From Prosthecobacter debontii (GTDB lineage: Bacteria; Verrucomicrobiota; Verrucomicrobiia; Chthoniobacterales; Chthoniobacteraceae): a DNA stretch of 64,000 bases. Position numbers and translations under genes: made by a program. Shown here piece by piece: positions 54,935-64,000 of the stretch. Numbering within the stretch: position 1 is the stretch's first letter; each line of letters begins with the position of its first letter. The stretch spans positions 16,663 to 80,662 of the forward strand of contig CAMAUI010000004.1 of the NCBI GenBank assembly GCA_945861385.1, given 5' to 3'. The notes beneath the pieces are model-generated. The model searched no databases. It saw nothing but the letters and a program-made list of their open reading frames with translations, and was not told the DNA's origin.

Positions 54935-56803
54935 ATGCTCGACGAACGCACTTCCACGACCCGTCCGATTTGGTATGGGGCGCTTTTTTTCTGCGCACTG
55001 GTGATCGCCGTCTCGTGGTTCCGCTGGGCGACTTTCCAATACAGCACATTCGACCTGGCCTTTTACGACCAGGCGTTCTGGCTCGCGCTTCAGGGGAAAT
55101 GGCATGTGTCGCTTCTCGACGTTCCGCTCATGGGCAACCACGCCGAGCCGATCTGCTTCCTGCTCATGCCGTTTTATTGGGTCTGGAAGCATCCGATGTT
55201 TTTCGTCGTCGTGCAGACCTGCCTGCTCGCGACGATGCCATTCACGGCGCTCCGGATCAGCCGAATGCTGGAGTTCTCACGCTCCGCCTCCCGGTGGCTC
55301 GCACTTTCCACGCTGATCGCCCCCGCGCTCGGCTTCATGGCGCTGCACGAATTCCATCCCGAGACACTCGCCGCACCGTTCATCCTTCTGCTGCTCGAAG
55401 CGCGCCTAGCCGGGCGCCCTGGGCTGTACTGGCTGTGGTTCCTCCTCGCGCTCTCCTGCAAGGAAAACGTCGCACTGCTTCTCGCATGGATGTGCGCCGT
55501 GCATTGGGTGCTTGAGCGGCGGCGCGGACGTGAATGGCAGATCGTCTTCAACATCATTCCCGGGGTCGCTGCGCTCGGATGGCTGTTGCTCTACGTGCTG
55601 TGGATCGGTCCTTCGCTCAATGGCGGGCGCGTGGACTACGGCGAACTCTACAGCCATGTCGGAGGGCTCGGGGGAGTTTTCACGTCGCCAGGGCGTGCGA
55701 TCGGCGCGATGTGGCACGCGCTGCTCAACGGAAATCTCGTATGGGGCCTCCTGCTGCCATTCGCCTTCCTCCCTCTTCTCCGTCCGCGCTGGATCGTCAT
55801 CGCGCTGCCAATCCTCGCGCAGCACTTCCTCTCGTACCGCCCGTCCGAGTGGAACATCGAGTTCCACTACGCGGCGCCACTTCTCCCGCTGATGTGGTTC
55901 GGAAGCGCCGAGGCTGCATCGCGGCTTTTCTGGCGTGACGTCCTGGCGGGATGGATGCTCGCAGCGTGCATCGCATGCCAGCTTTGGTTCGGCCCCGCGC
56001 GCTCGATTTACCACACCGTGGCCACTTCCGGCGATGCGCTTTGGGAAAGAGAATGGCGGAGCAGCATGCTCATCTCAGTCGAGCGCGGTGCCAGCGTCAC
56101 CGCGGGGATTCCCTACCTCTCGCACCTCGCCCAACGGGACAGCCTGCACTCGCTCCACCACGTCTTGAAAGGCCTCAAAACCCTCAGCCGCTCCGCCTAT
56201 GACCCTCCGCCGCCGACGGACGCAGTCATCATGGATACAGGCGACCTCACCACATTCAGCCGGGTCGCCGGCTACTATCACCCCGCCAGAACACTTGCTG
56301 ACGGCCGCGTCGTTCCTTCGTCCGACATGCTGCTGCATGATTTTTTCAAGCGCGCCACGTGGCGGGTGATCGCCCGGAATGGATTCTCGATATTTTTGAA
56401 AGGCGAACCCACTCCGACTCGCAAGCAAGCGCCCACCGGCATGAAACTCGACGAGCACCATGAACTCCTCGCAGTGGATCCCTTTCCTCCGCTTCCCGGT
56501 GATTCGATGCTGTTCAGTTTCACATGGCAGATCGCGAAAGGGCGGGGACACGTGCCCTGGGTGTCGCTCTTTCTGCGCGATGCAAACGGCAAGGACTTCG
56601 TAATCAGCAAAGGCCCTGTTCTTCCAGGGAGCGAAAACGGCCGTTTCAGCGAGACATGGTCGGTCCGGCCCCCACCGGGAGTTCCTCCGGGAAAATACCG
56701 CGGCATGCTGCTCATCTACGACAGCTTTGAATTCGATCTCCCCCTGGAAAAGCCTCGCTTCAAGCGAAGCGAGATCGCCGTTGGCGAGTTCGAGTTCCGG
56801 TAG
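54935..56803 (+). CDS. DUF2079 polytopic membrane protein
   Basis: A 622-residue protein with about ten hydrophobic segments in the first 370 residues (GALFFCALVIAVSWF, FVVVQTCLLATMPF and others) and the DUF2079 motif ST-FDLAFYDQAFWLALQGKW near the N-terminus. DUF2079 is related to GT-C glycosyltransferase-like membrane proteins. The last 200 residues are soluble and beta-rich. No glycan genes are adjacent. Confidence 0.85.
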   Translation: MLDERTSTTRPIWYGALFFCALVIAVSWFRWATFQYSTFDLAFYDQAFWLALQGKWHVSLLDVPLMGNHAEPICFLLMPFYWVWKHPMFFVVVQTCLLATMPFTALRISRMLEFSRSASRWLALSTLIAPALGFMALHEFHPETLAAPFILLLLEARLAGRPGLYWLWFLLALSCKENVALLLAWMCAVHWVLERRRGREWQIVFNIIPGVAALGWLLLYVLWIGPSLNGGRVDYGELYSHVGGLGGVFTSPGRAIGAMWHALLNGNLVWGLLLPFAFLPLLRPRWIVIALPILAQHFLSYRPSEWNIEFHYAAPLLPLMWFGSAEAASRLFWRDVLAGWMLAACIACQLWFGPARSIYHTVATSGDALWEREWRSSMLISVERGASVTAGIPYLSHLAQRDSLHSLHHVLKGLKTLSRSAYDPPPPTDAVIMDTGDLTTFSRVAGYYHPARTLADGRVVPSSDMLLHDFFKRATWRVIARNGFSIFLKGEPTPTRKQAPTGMKLDEHHELLAVDPFPPLPGDSMLFSFTWQIAKGRGHVPWVSLFLRDANGKDFVISKGPVLPGSENGRFSETWSVRPPPGVPPGKYRGMLLIYDSFEFDLPLEKPRFKRSEIAVGEFEFR

Positions 56804-56902
56804 CTCAATTTCTGCAAAACTTAGCGGGATCTGACCGGATGCGCTGCATTCCTTGCAGTTGATTTCCATAGCCACAAGCCGCCACGCCGGTTACTCGTCG
56901 GG

Positions 56903-58648
56903 ATGGAAAAATTGCCTTTCACAGACTTGGGGCTGTCGCCGGAACTGCTGAAGGCAGTGGCGCATGCCGGATACGAAATCGCCTCACCGATCCAAAGCGC
57001 GGCGATCCCGGTGTTGCTCGCGGGGCGCGACGTCATCGGCCAGTCGCAGACGGGATCGGGGAAAACGGCCGCCTACGCGCTGCCCGCGATCGAAAAAGTG
57101 GATCCCACGCTCCGCGCCCCGCAAGTGCTCGTGCTCTGCCCGACGCGGGAACTCGCCGTGCAGGTGGCCGAGGATGTTGCGCGATTCGCGGCTTTCAAGC
57201 GCGGTGTCCACGAACTGCCCATCTACGGTGGCTCGAGCTATGAGAGGCAGTTCCGCGGTTTGCGCGCGGGCGCGCAGATCATCATCGGCACGCCAGGGCG
57301 GATCATGGACCACCTTGAGCGCAAATCGCTCTCGCTGGACAAGGTGAAGATGGTCGTGCTCGACGAAGCGGACCGCATGCTGGACATGGGCTTCCGCGAG
57401 GACATGGAGACCATTCTCGGAAAGGCGCCGGAGGGGCGGCAGACGGTGCTTTTCTCCGCGACACTCCCTCCCGCGATCAAGCGGATGATCACGAAGTTCA
57501 CCCGCGACCCGGCGACCGTGAAAATCGAGAGCGTCCAGCAGACGACGCCTGCCATCGAGCAGTCGTACTATGAAGTGCAGCGGCGCTCGAAACTGGAGGT
57601 GCTCTGCCGGGTGATTGATCTGCTCGACTTGAAATACGGCATCATTTTCTGCGCGACGAAGATGATGGTGGATGAACTCACCGAGCATCTCATCGCGCGC
57701 GGTTTCGTCGCCGACAAGCTGCACGGGGACATCTCGCAGGCAGGCCGCGAGCGGGTGATGCGGCGGCTCAAGGAACGGAAGATGGAGTTTCTCGTGGCGA
57801 CCGATGTCGCCGCGCGCGGGCTGGATGTGGACGACCTGGAGGTCGTCTTCAATTACGACCTGCCGCAGGACATGGACGACTACGTGCATCGCATCGGGAG
57901 AACCGGGCGGGCGGGGCGGACCGGCAGGGCGATCACGTTCGCCGAAGGGCGCGAGGTCTGGAAGCTCCAGCACCTGATGCGGCACACCAAGGGGCGGATC
58001 CAGCGCGAGGTCGTCCCGACGCTTGAGCTTCTCGAAGAGAGGCGCGGCAGCGCGCTGTTCGACAAGGTGCGGACCACCCTGGAGGCGGGGAAATTCAAGA
58101 AATACGACGGCTTCGTGGATCGTCTTCTCGATGCGGGACACACGCCCACGGACATCGCCTCGGCGTTGTTCTCGCTGCTCGACAACGAAACCCCAAAGGT
58201 GGTGGCGATCCCCGAGGACCGGCCCGCGCCCGCGCGGAGGGAACACCCGAAATACATCGCGCAGCAGCCCCGGGACACCAAGGGGCCGCGATCGGCATCG
58301 CGCGAGGAGAGGCACGCAAAACAGGACCGCCCGCAGCAGCGCGAGGTGCCACGGGAGAGGCCCCGCAAAACCGAACCGATGGCGGGACGTTCGCACGAGG
58401 CCGGCATGGTGCGGCTCGGGATGAATGCAGGGAGTGACCGGGAGGTGCGCCCGGCGGATGTCGTGGGCTTTTTGCTGAATGAAACCGCGCTCCCCCGCGA
58501 GGCGCTGGGTGCCATCCGTGTCGAGGAACGGATGACCTACTTCGATGTAAGCGAGGAGTGCGCGCGCGATCTCGTCCTCGCGCTGCGCGGCATGCGTTTC
58601 AAGGGGCGCAAGCTCGTTGTCGGCCCGGCAGACGCAACTCAGCGCTGA
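56903..58648 (+). CDS. DEAD-box RNA helicase with DbpA-type RNA-binding domain
   Basis: A 581-residue helicase with Q motif, Walker A SQTGSGKT, PTRELAVQ, VLDEADRMLDMGF, FSATLPPAIK, VATDVAARGLDV and HRIGRTGRAGRTGRA, a dimer/linker region, a basic low-complexity segment (about 445-500) and a C-terminal DbpA-like domain (ALGAIRVEERMTYFDVSEE, FKGRKLVVGPAD). This is the CsdA/DeaD-type layout used in ribosome assembly and cold adaptation. The stop codon lies in the left arm of the repeat element at 58643. A cold-shock-type untranslated leader is not visible. Confidence 0.92.
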   Translation: MEKLPFTDLGLSPELLKAVAHAGYEIASPIQSAAIPVLLAGRDVIGQSQTGSGKTAAYALPAIEKVDPTLRAPQVLVLCPTRELAVQVAEDVARFAAFKRGVHELPIYGGSSYERQFRGLRAGAQIIIGTPGRIMDHLERKSLSLDKVKMVVLDEADRMLDMGFREDMETILGKAPEGRQTVLFSATLPPAIKRMITKFTRDPATVKIESVQQTTPAIEQSYYEVQRRSKLEVLCRVIDLLDLKYGIIFCATKMMVDELTEHLIARGFVADKLHGDISQAGRERVMRRLKERKMEFLVATDVAARGLDVDDLEVVFNYDLPQDMDDYVHRIGRTGRAGRTGRAITFAEGREVWKLQHLMRHTKGRIQREVVPTLELLEERRGSALFDKVRTTLEAGKFKKYDGFVDRLLDAGHTPTDIASALFSLLDNETPKVVAIPEDRPAPARREHPKYIAQQPRDTKGPRSASREERHAKQDRPQQREVPRERPRKTEPMAGRSHEAGMVRLGMNAGSDREVRPADVVGFLLNETALPREALGAIRVEERMTYFDVSEECARDLVLALRGMRFKGRKLVVGPADATQR

Positions 58649-58882
58649 GCCGGAACGATGCGTTGGAGGCCGCAGGCGCGGCGACTTCCGTGGCTGCGAC
58701 GCCCTCGTCGCAACATGTTTCTGCGGCGCCCCCGCCGCAGGCATCCGCAGGAACCGAACGGTGCGGCTGATGAACCCCGCGACGAGGCGTCGCGGATATC
58801 CCGATGTATCGGGACGACGATGGCGTCGCAGCCACGGGCACTCCGGCCTCGCTGTTCCGAACTGCATCGTCCCGGCTCAGCG
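58643..58882. repeat. Palindromic element with 20-bp terminal inverted repeats at the deaD-like stop
   Basis: Terminal arms CGCTGAGCCGG-ACGATGC (58643 on) and its inverse (to 58882) match with one mismatch; an inner pair (around CCGTGGCTGCGACGCC on both sides) matches over about 24 bp. The left arm contains the TGA of the helicase gene. 58649-59004 has no credible gene; the remainder of that gap is the leader of the DUF1080 gene. It belongs to none of the GGAG or GTAG families seen elsewhere. Confidence 0.75.
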
Positions 58883-59004
58883 ACATCCACGGCGCGCCTT
58901 CTCGCGGCGGGAAACGTGCGCCGCACTTGCAAGAATCTCCCGGGAGTCCTAAGACCGCACTCCTCAATTGATTTCCTCCCAACAATCCACAACCAAACAA
59001 CACC

Positions 59005-59706
59005 ATGAAAATCCACCACGCACTCCTCGCCATCCTCACCACCACCGTCGCCGCGTTCGCTGACGAAAAGCCGATCTTCAACGGCAAAGACCTCGAAGGC
59101 TGGGAGGGAAACCTGAAACTCTGGTCCGTGCAGGACGGCGCTATCACCGGAAAGACGGGCAGCGACGGTGACACGAAGATCGGTCACAATACTTTTCTCG
59201 TCTGGAAAGCGGGAACCGTCAGCGATTTTGAGCTCACCTTCAAATACCGCATCGAGAAAGGAAACAGCGGCATGCAATACCGCTCGAAGGTTGTCCAGGA
59301 GGGAGCCTCCGGCCCGATCGTCAGCGGCTACCAGGCGGATTTCGAGGCGGGCAAGACTTACAGCGGCATTCTTTATGAGGAGCGCGGGCGCGGCATTCTC
59401 GCCAAGCGCGGCGAGAAGGTGAAGATCGTGACGGGACCCGATGGCAAACGGCACAAAGTCGAGGCGGATGGAACCGTCGGAAAATCCGACGAGATTCAGG
59501 CGTCCATCAAAAACGAGGAGTGGAACGACTATAAGATCATCGCGAAGGGCAACCACCTCCAGCATTTCATCAACGGCAAGCAGACCGTGGATGTGACGGA
59601 CGAACACTCCGGCGGGGCGAAGGAGGGCGTTCTCGCCCTGCAAATCCACGCCGGCCCCCCGATGGTCGTGCAGTTCAAGGACATCATTTTGAAGACCGAC
59701 AAATAA
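59005..59706 (+). CDS. Exported DUF1080 (3-keto-disaccharide hydrolase-like) protein
   Basis: A 233-residue protein with a Sec signal peptide (MKIHHALLAILTTTVAAFA) and a complete DUF1080 domain (KPIFNGKDLEGWEGNLKLWS, FELTFKYRIEKGNSGMQYRS, EWNDYKIIAKGNHLQHFING, LALQIHAGPPMVVQFKDI). It is the first gene of a cluster with a ThuA-like protein and a heme protein, a common PVC arrangement for sugar or glycoside oxidation and 3-keto-sugar handling. Leader is A/C-rich with no Shine-Dalgarno sequence. Confidence 0.92.
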   Translation: MKIHHALLAILTTTVAAFADEKPIFNGKDLEGWEGNLKLWSVQDGAITGKTGSDGDTKIGHNTFLVWKAGTVSDFELTFKYRIEKGNSGMQYRSKVVQEGASGPIVSGYQADFEAGKTYSGILYEERGRGILAKRGEKVKIVTGPDGKRHKVEADGTVGKSDEIQASIKNEEWNDYKIIAKGNHLQHFINGKQTVDVTDEHSGGAKEGVLALQIHAGPPMVVQFKDIILKTDK

Positions 59707-59712
59707 CCAGCT

Positions 59713-60633
59713 ATGAAATTTCTCGCCACCATCACCGCCATCGCAATCTCCGCCGCCTCGCTTTTTGCGGCGGACAAGAAACATGTGCTGCTGCTCGGCG
59801 GACGGCCTTCGCACGGTGCGGGACAGCACGAGCACACCGCCGGCATCCTGCTTTTCGCGAAGTGTCTCGGACAGGGCGCGGCAGACCTTGTGGAAGTGAA
59901 ATACCGCATCAATGCCGAATGGCCCCCGGCGGAAGAACTCGCGTGGGCGGATACGATCCTCATTTATTGCGACGGCGGTGGCGGCCACCTCGCCCTGCAG
60001 GGGGATCGCCTCACACAGCTCGCCAAGGAAATGAAGCGCGGATGCGGCTTTGTCTGCGTGCACTACGCAGTGGAGCCTGCGTATTTGAAGGACAACTGGA
60101 ACGACGGCCCACCGCCGCCGGAGCGCGCTTCAAAGGGCAAGGGAAGCCCTGAGTTCCTCGACTGGCTGGGCGGCTACTTCGAGCAGTTCTGGTCGGTGAA
60201 TCCCCACTGGCCCGCCAACTTCAAGGAACTTCCAAAACACGCGATCACCAGTGGCGTGAAGCCGTTCGGTGCGACTGACGAGTGGTATTACCACATGCGC
60301 TTCCCGAAGGACATGAAGGGCGTGACGCCCATCCTCAGCGACGTGCCGCCGGAGACCACGACGAAGCGCGGTGAAGGCCCGCACTCCGGGAATCCGGAGC
60401 AGAAAAAAGCAGTTCTCGAATTGAAGCAGCCGCAGCACGTCGCATGGGCTGTCGCGCGTCCGGACGGCGGACGGGGGTTCGGATTTACTGGCGGCCACTT
60501 CCACAAAGGCTGGGGCAATGACGACCAGCGCAAGCTGTTGCTGAACGCCATCGTCTGGACCGCAAAAGCCGAGGTGCCTCCAGGCGGCATCGAGAGCACG
60601 GTCACCGCGGAGGATCTTCTTCCAAAACGCTGA
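59713..60633 (+). CDS. Exported ThuA-like domain protein
   Basis: A 306-residue protein with a signal peptide (MKFLATITAIAISAASLFA) and a ThuA-like, amidotransferase-type domain (HVLLLGGRPSHGAGQHEHTA, TILIYCDGGGGHLALQGDRL, GCGFVCVHYAVEP). ThuA takes part in trehalose utilisation through 3-keto sugars. It starts 6 bp after the DUF1080 stop, so the pair is one operon. No class I amidotransferase Cys triad is evident. Confidence 0.88.
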   Translation: MKFLATITAIAISAASLFAADKKHVLLLGGRPSHGAGQHEHTAGILLFAKCLGQGAADLVEVKYRINAEWPPAEELAWADTILIYCDGGGGHLALQGDRLTQLAKEMKRGCGFVCVHYAVEPAYLKDNWNDGPPPPERASKGKGSPEFLDWLGGYFEQFWSVNPHWPANFKELPKHAITSGVKPFGATDEWYYHMRFPKDMKGVTPILSDVPPETTTKRGEGPHSGNPEQKKAVLELKQPQHVAWAVARPDGGRGFGFTGGHFHKGWGNDDQRKLLLNAIVWTAKAEVPPGGIESTVTAEDLLPKR

Positions 60634-60767
60634 CAGGATCCGAGCCGCGGAAATGCCACTGGCTGGTTTCCGTGCAACCACGAGACGCCAGCTCGCTTCC
60701 AGTCCCAACTTTGAAAACTCGGGGCCGGGGGGCCAAGGCACCGGAGATATCCGGGTTTCACTTCGAT

Positions 60768-63700
60768 ATGTCTCACGCATGCCTGGCGTTCCTCGCCCTA
60801 GCCGCCACCGCACTCGCGCAGAAGCGCGATCCGTTCGCCGAGGGCGTGCGGACGACGGAGCCGCTGCCGCCCACTGAACAGCGTGCAAAATTCAAACTGC
60901 CGCCGGGGTTCGAGATTCAACTCGTCGCGGCGGAGCCGGAGCTGCGAAAGCCAATGAACATGGCGTTCGACGCGGCGGGGCGGCTGTGGGTGAGCGAGTC
61001 GCGCGAGTATCCTTTTCCCGCAAAGAAAGGCGCGGAGCTGCGCGACAGCATCCGGATTTTCTCCGACTTCGGGCCCGACGGACGCGCGCGGAAGATGGAG
61101 ATTTTCGCCGACGGGCTGAACATCCCCATCGGCCTGTATCCATTTCGCACGGGCAAAAACTGGAAGTGCATCGCGTGGAGCATCCCGAACATCTGGCTCT
61201 TTGAGGACACCGACGGCGACGGCAAGGCCGACAAACGCGAGGTGCTTTTCGGCCCGCTCGGCTGGGAGCGCGACACGCACGGCAATCAGGCGTCCTTCCG
61301 CCGCGGCGACGACGGCTGGATTTACGCGACGCACGGTTTCAACAACCAGTCCACGTTCAAGGCGAAGGACGGCTCGACCATTTCGCTCACGAGCGGCAAC
61401 ACGTATCGCTTCCGCACCGACGGCTCGCGCATCGAGCAGTGGACGTTCGGGCAGGTGAATCCCTTCGGCCTGTGCTGGGACGATCGCGGCAATTTGTTCA
61501 GCGCCGACTGCCACAGCTCGCCGCTCTACCAGCTCCTGCGCGGCGGCGAATACCAGGGCTTCGGAAGGCCGCACACCGGCCTCGGCTTCGCGCCCATCAC
61601 CGTGCAGCACTCGCACAACAGCACCGCGATTTGCGCGCCCATCATGGTGCGCGATACGTCGTGGCCCGCCGGGCTTCAGGGCCACATGTTCGTGGGAAAT
61701 GTGATGACCTCGCGGCTCAATCACGACGCCATCGAATGGCGCGGCTCGTCGTCGAAGGGAAAAGAGCTGCCCGATTTCCTCACGTGCGACGACCCGTGGT
61801 TCCGCCCGGTGGATTTGCAATGGGGGCCGGACGGCGCGCTCTACATCGCGGATTTCTACAACCGCATCATCGGCCACTACGAAGTCCCGCTCACGCATCC
61901 GGGCCGCGACCGTGAGCGCGGGCGCATCTGGCGCGTGGTATATCGCGGGGAGAAGGGCGACGGCAAACTACTGAACCCCGCGCTGCATGCGGATCTCGAT
62001 GGGCTGGTGAAGGAACTTGCGTCAACGAATCCCACGCGGCGCACGCTGGCGCTGAATGAGATTTGCGATCGTTTTGAGGAGGAAGCCCTGCCGCAATTGG
62101 AAGCGGCGGCAAACAGGCCCGTGAATTCGTTGCAAAAGAGTGCCGCTCTCCACGGCATCACGCGCCTCAGTCCCTATGTCCGCTACAGCGAGAATCGGAC
62201 GGTCATTTCCGCATTCACCGATAATGATCCGATGGTGCGTACCCACGCCATCCAGGCCGCAGCCGACAAGGCTGATTGGTGGGAGCCGCTCGACCTTGTC
62301 ATCGGTGCCAAACAGCCACCGCCGGAAAGGAAGGTCGTTCTGGCTGTAATCCGCGCCCTCAACGATACAGACGCTGTCGTTTGCCGCGCAGCGGTGGAGG
62401 CTCTCGCCGCGCACCCTGCACCGGATAACGTCAAGCCGCTCCTTGCCCTCCTCTCTCGCACGGAAAAAACGGACGACCATCTCATCTATGCCACGCGCGT
62501 CGCACTCCGCGATCACCTGCGGGACGCGGACACCGTAAAATGGATCAAGCTCGACGGCCTTTCCAAAGATGACCTGCAGGCAGTTCTTGGAATCCTGCCC
62601 GCCGTCCCCGGCGAACACGCGGCACTGCTGCGGCTCGATCTTTTCGAGAAGCTCGACGTCGCCCCCAACGAACTCGCGAAGCAGCTCCCGAGCATCATCA
62701 AGAATGCGCCCGCAACGCGCCTCGACGCCGTCGCCGCGCTTGCGCGCAAAAAGCTCCCCGCCGATGCCACGGCATTCGCAAGCATCCTCGATGCGCTCGA
62801 CGCGCGCGGTGTGCAGCCTGGAGAAAGCCTCCGCGAATGGGCGGTCGTGCTCGTGCCCCAGTTCCTTTCCACGAAGGCGGCGGGAGGCTGGACGCACACC
62901 GGCGCGGGAAAAAACCCGTGGGCCATGCAGGAGCGCAAATGCGCCGACGGCGAGAGCGCGCAAGTCATGTCGAGCATCGTGGGCGGCGAGACGCTCACGG
63001 GCGTGCTCCGCTCAGCGCCATTTGCCGCGCCGGAGAAACTGCGCTTTTTCCTCTGCGGCCAGGATGGCATGCCCGGGAAGCCCGCGGGCAAAAAGAATTT
63101 TGTGCGCCTTGTGGACGCCGACGGCAAAACGCTTCGTGAAGCTGTGCCGCCGCGCAACGACGTGGCGCAGCGCATCGAGTGGGACCTCGCCGATGCGAAA
63201 GGACGCAGCGTGCGCTTCGAGGCGACCGACGGGGCCGATGGAGCGGCGTACGCGTGGCTGGCGTTCGGACGGTTCAAGCCGGAGATGCCGGAGCTTGCGT
63301 TCGGCGGCAGCGCCAAACCGCCGCGCGCGCTCGCGGCGACGCTCGTCGCGCGTTTCAAAATGACCGAGCACGCGAAGGCGCTCGGTGATCTTTTTGCCGA
63401 CAGAAAAGCGGACGTTCCTTCGCGGGCGGAAGCAGCGCGTGCGCTCGTGGCGCTGCGCAATGTGACACAGCCCGTCCCGGCTGTGCCCGCGTCCGGCACA
63501 GGCGGGACGCCTGTGTCACTCTCCGCGCTCGCCGCCGCGCTTTCGAGCGCGGACGAGCCGGACGCACTCCGCGAGCAGGTCGCCATCGCCCTCGGCAGCG
63601 TGACCAGCCCGGGCATCTGCCAGCTTGTCGCCGATGCGATGCCGACCGCGCCCGCCCGGCTCCAGCAGTCATTCGCCGGCGCACTCTCGGCGAACCGCTG

Positions 63701-64000
63701 CGGCACGGTCGTGCTCATCACCGCCATCGAGAACGGCAAAGCCTCGCCCGTCGTCCTGCGCGACAAAGCCACGGTGGACCGCCTGCGCGCCGCCGCGAAG
63801 GGCGGCGAACTCACGCGCCTCGACGCGCTCCTCGCCAAACTCCCTCCCGCAAACATCGAGGCCGACAAACGCATCGTTGCCCGACGCGCCGCATTCGACC
63901 CCGCGAAAGCCGATGCAGCAAAAGGCGCGGCGATTTTCAAAACACAATGCGCCGTGTGTCATCAGATCGGCAAAGTCGGCGCGCTCGTCGGCCCCCAGCT
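60768..64000 (+). CDS. PVC-type heme-binding CxxCH protein (3' end cut by the window edge)
   Basis: An open frame from the ATG at 60768 to the window edge (at least 1077 codons, no stop). Signal peptide MSHACLAFLALAATALAQ; N-terminal PVC membrane-bound dehydrogenase-like beta-propeller (LPPGFEIQLVAAEPELRKPM, WVSESREYP, VNPFGLCWDD, HNSTAICAPIMVRD); a long HEAT-like helical part; then the C-terminal heme domain just reached at the edge (CAVCHQIGKVG, CxxCH). Positions 63462-63519 hold an in-frame palindrome coding for VTQPVPAVPASGTGGTPV, which looks inserted. Third gene of the DUF1080-ThuA cluster. The frame was checked at the heme motif (position 63948 is in phase with 60768). Confidence 0.9.
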   Translation, partial: MSHACLAFLALAATALAQKRDPFAEGVRTTEPLPPTEQRAKFKLPPGFEIQLVAAEPELRKPMNMAFDAAGRLWVSESREYPFPAKKGAELRDSIRIFSDFGPDGRARKMEIFADGLNIPIGLYPFRTGKNWKCIAWSIPNIWLFEDTDGDGKADKREVLFGPLGWERDTHGNQASFRRGDDGWIYATHGFNNQSTFKAKDGSTISLTSGNTYRFRTDGSRIEQWTFGQVNPFGLCWDDRGNLFSADCHSSPLYQLLRGGEYQGFGRPHTGLGFAPITVQHSHNSTAICAPIMVRDTSWPAGLQGHMFVGNVMTSRLNHDAIEWRGSSSKGKELPDFLTCDDPWFRPVDLQWGPDGALYIADFYNRIIGHYEVPLTHPGRDRERGRIWRVVYRGEKGDGKLLNPALHADLDGLVKELASTNPTRRTLALNEICDRFEEEALPQLEAAANRPVNSLQKSAALHGITRLSPYVRYSENRTVISAFTDNDPMVRTHAIQAAADKADWWEPLDLVIGAKQPPPERKVVLAVIRALNDTDAVVCRAAVEALAAHPAPDNVKPLLALLSRTEKTDDHLIYATRVALRDHLRDADTVKWIKLDGLSKDDLQAVLGILPAVPGEHAALLRLDLFEKLDVAPNELAKQLPSIIKNAPATRLDAVAALARKKLPADATAFASILDALDARGVQPGESLREWAVVLVPQFLSTKAAGGWTHTGAGKNPWAMQERKCADGESAQVMSSIVGGETLTGVLRSAPFAAPEKLRFFLCGQDGMPGKPAGKKNFVRLVDADGKTLREAVPPRNDVAQRIEWDLADAKGRSVRFEATDGADGAAYAWLAFGRFKPEMPELAFGGSAKPPRALAATLVARFKMTEHAKALGDLFADRKADVPSRAEAARALVALRNVTQPVPAVPASGTGGTPVSLSALAAALSSADEPDALREQVAIALGSVTSPGICQLVADAMPTAPARLQQSFAGALSANRCGTVVLITAIENGKASPVVLRDKATVDRLRAAAKGGELTRLDALLAKLPPANIEADKRIVARRAAFDPAKADAAKGAAIFKTQCAVCHQIGKVGALVGPQ
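63462..63519. repeat. REP-like palindrome inside a coding frame
   Basis: GTGACACAG...CTGTGCC (63462-63487) and its imperfect inverse GGCACAG...CTGTGTCAC (63495-63519) form a 58-bp hairpin within the heme protein gene. It keeps the reading frame and encodes a low-complexity Val/Pro/Gly/Thr loop. Confidence 0.8.

Overview
The window looks like a stretch of chromosome from a GC-rich member of the Verrucomicrobiota (PVC superphylum), most likely a soil or freshwater Spartobacteria/Chthoniobacter-like organism. The marker families are a Planctomycete-type cytochrome (PSCyt1/PSD1) protein paired with DUF1501, a PVC-type heme-binding CxxCH protein, two DUF1080 proteins with a ThuA-like protein, DUF1573, many type IV pilin-like N-termini of the Verrucomicrobia/Lentisphaera kind, and a MoxR/DUF58/vWA membrane operon of the kind common in PVC bacteria. 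No phage, plasmid backbone, rRNA or CRISPR array is visible.

Layout. 1-7 kb: glycogen branching enzyme, a pseudopilin, xseA and glcF (minus strand) and a lipoate ligase. 6.9-8.4 kb: tRNA-Pro(CGG), a small leucine-rich protein, tRNA-Thr(CGT) and a palindrome-rich element. 8.4-14.4 kb: arginine decarboxylase, type I dehydroquinase, a polyprenyl sugar-phosphate transferase and an MsbA-like ABC exporter. 14.4-23.9 kb: a Prc-type protease, the PSD1 + DUF1501 pair, a DUF1573 protein and a giant coiled-coil response regulator. 24.3-39.4 kb: a seven-gene MoxR/vWA operon whose first three junctions are filled with REP-type palindromic elements, one of them next to a REP-associated tyrosine transposase (RAYT). 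39.4-46.3 kb: dnaK and groES-groEL, separated by an AT-richer island with an unknown protein, an MNT/HEPN pair and a putative exported protein. 46.3-58.6 kb: housekeeping genes (VanZ-like, 5'-3' exonuclease, folE2, a DUF116-polyprenyl synthetase fusion, a HAD phosphatase, a MidA-like methyltransferase, DUF2079, a DEAD-box helicase). 59-64 kb: a DUF1080-ThuA-PVC heme protein cluster that runs off the right edge.

The most striking content is (i) the RAYT with GGAG-type REPs whose stem sequences differ by compensatory changes, together with several other palindromic families that sit on or beside stop codons and in one case inside a coding frame; (ii) the MoxR-DUF58-BatA-vWA-DUF4175-like-toroid-999 aa operon, which looks like a complete but unexplained envelope system; and (iii) the toxin/antitoxin-like island between the two chaperone loci, with a long hairpin between groES and groEL. 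Highly expressed genes here tend to have A/C-rich leaders without a Shine-Dalgarno sequence. All functional calls come from reading motifs by eye; no database search was run.
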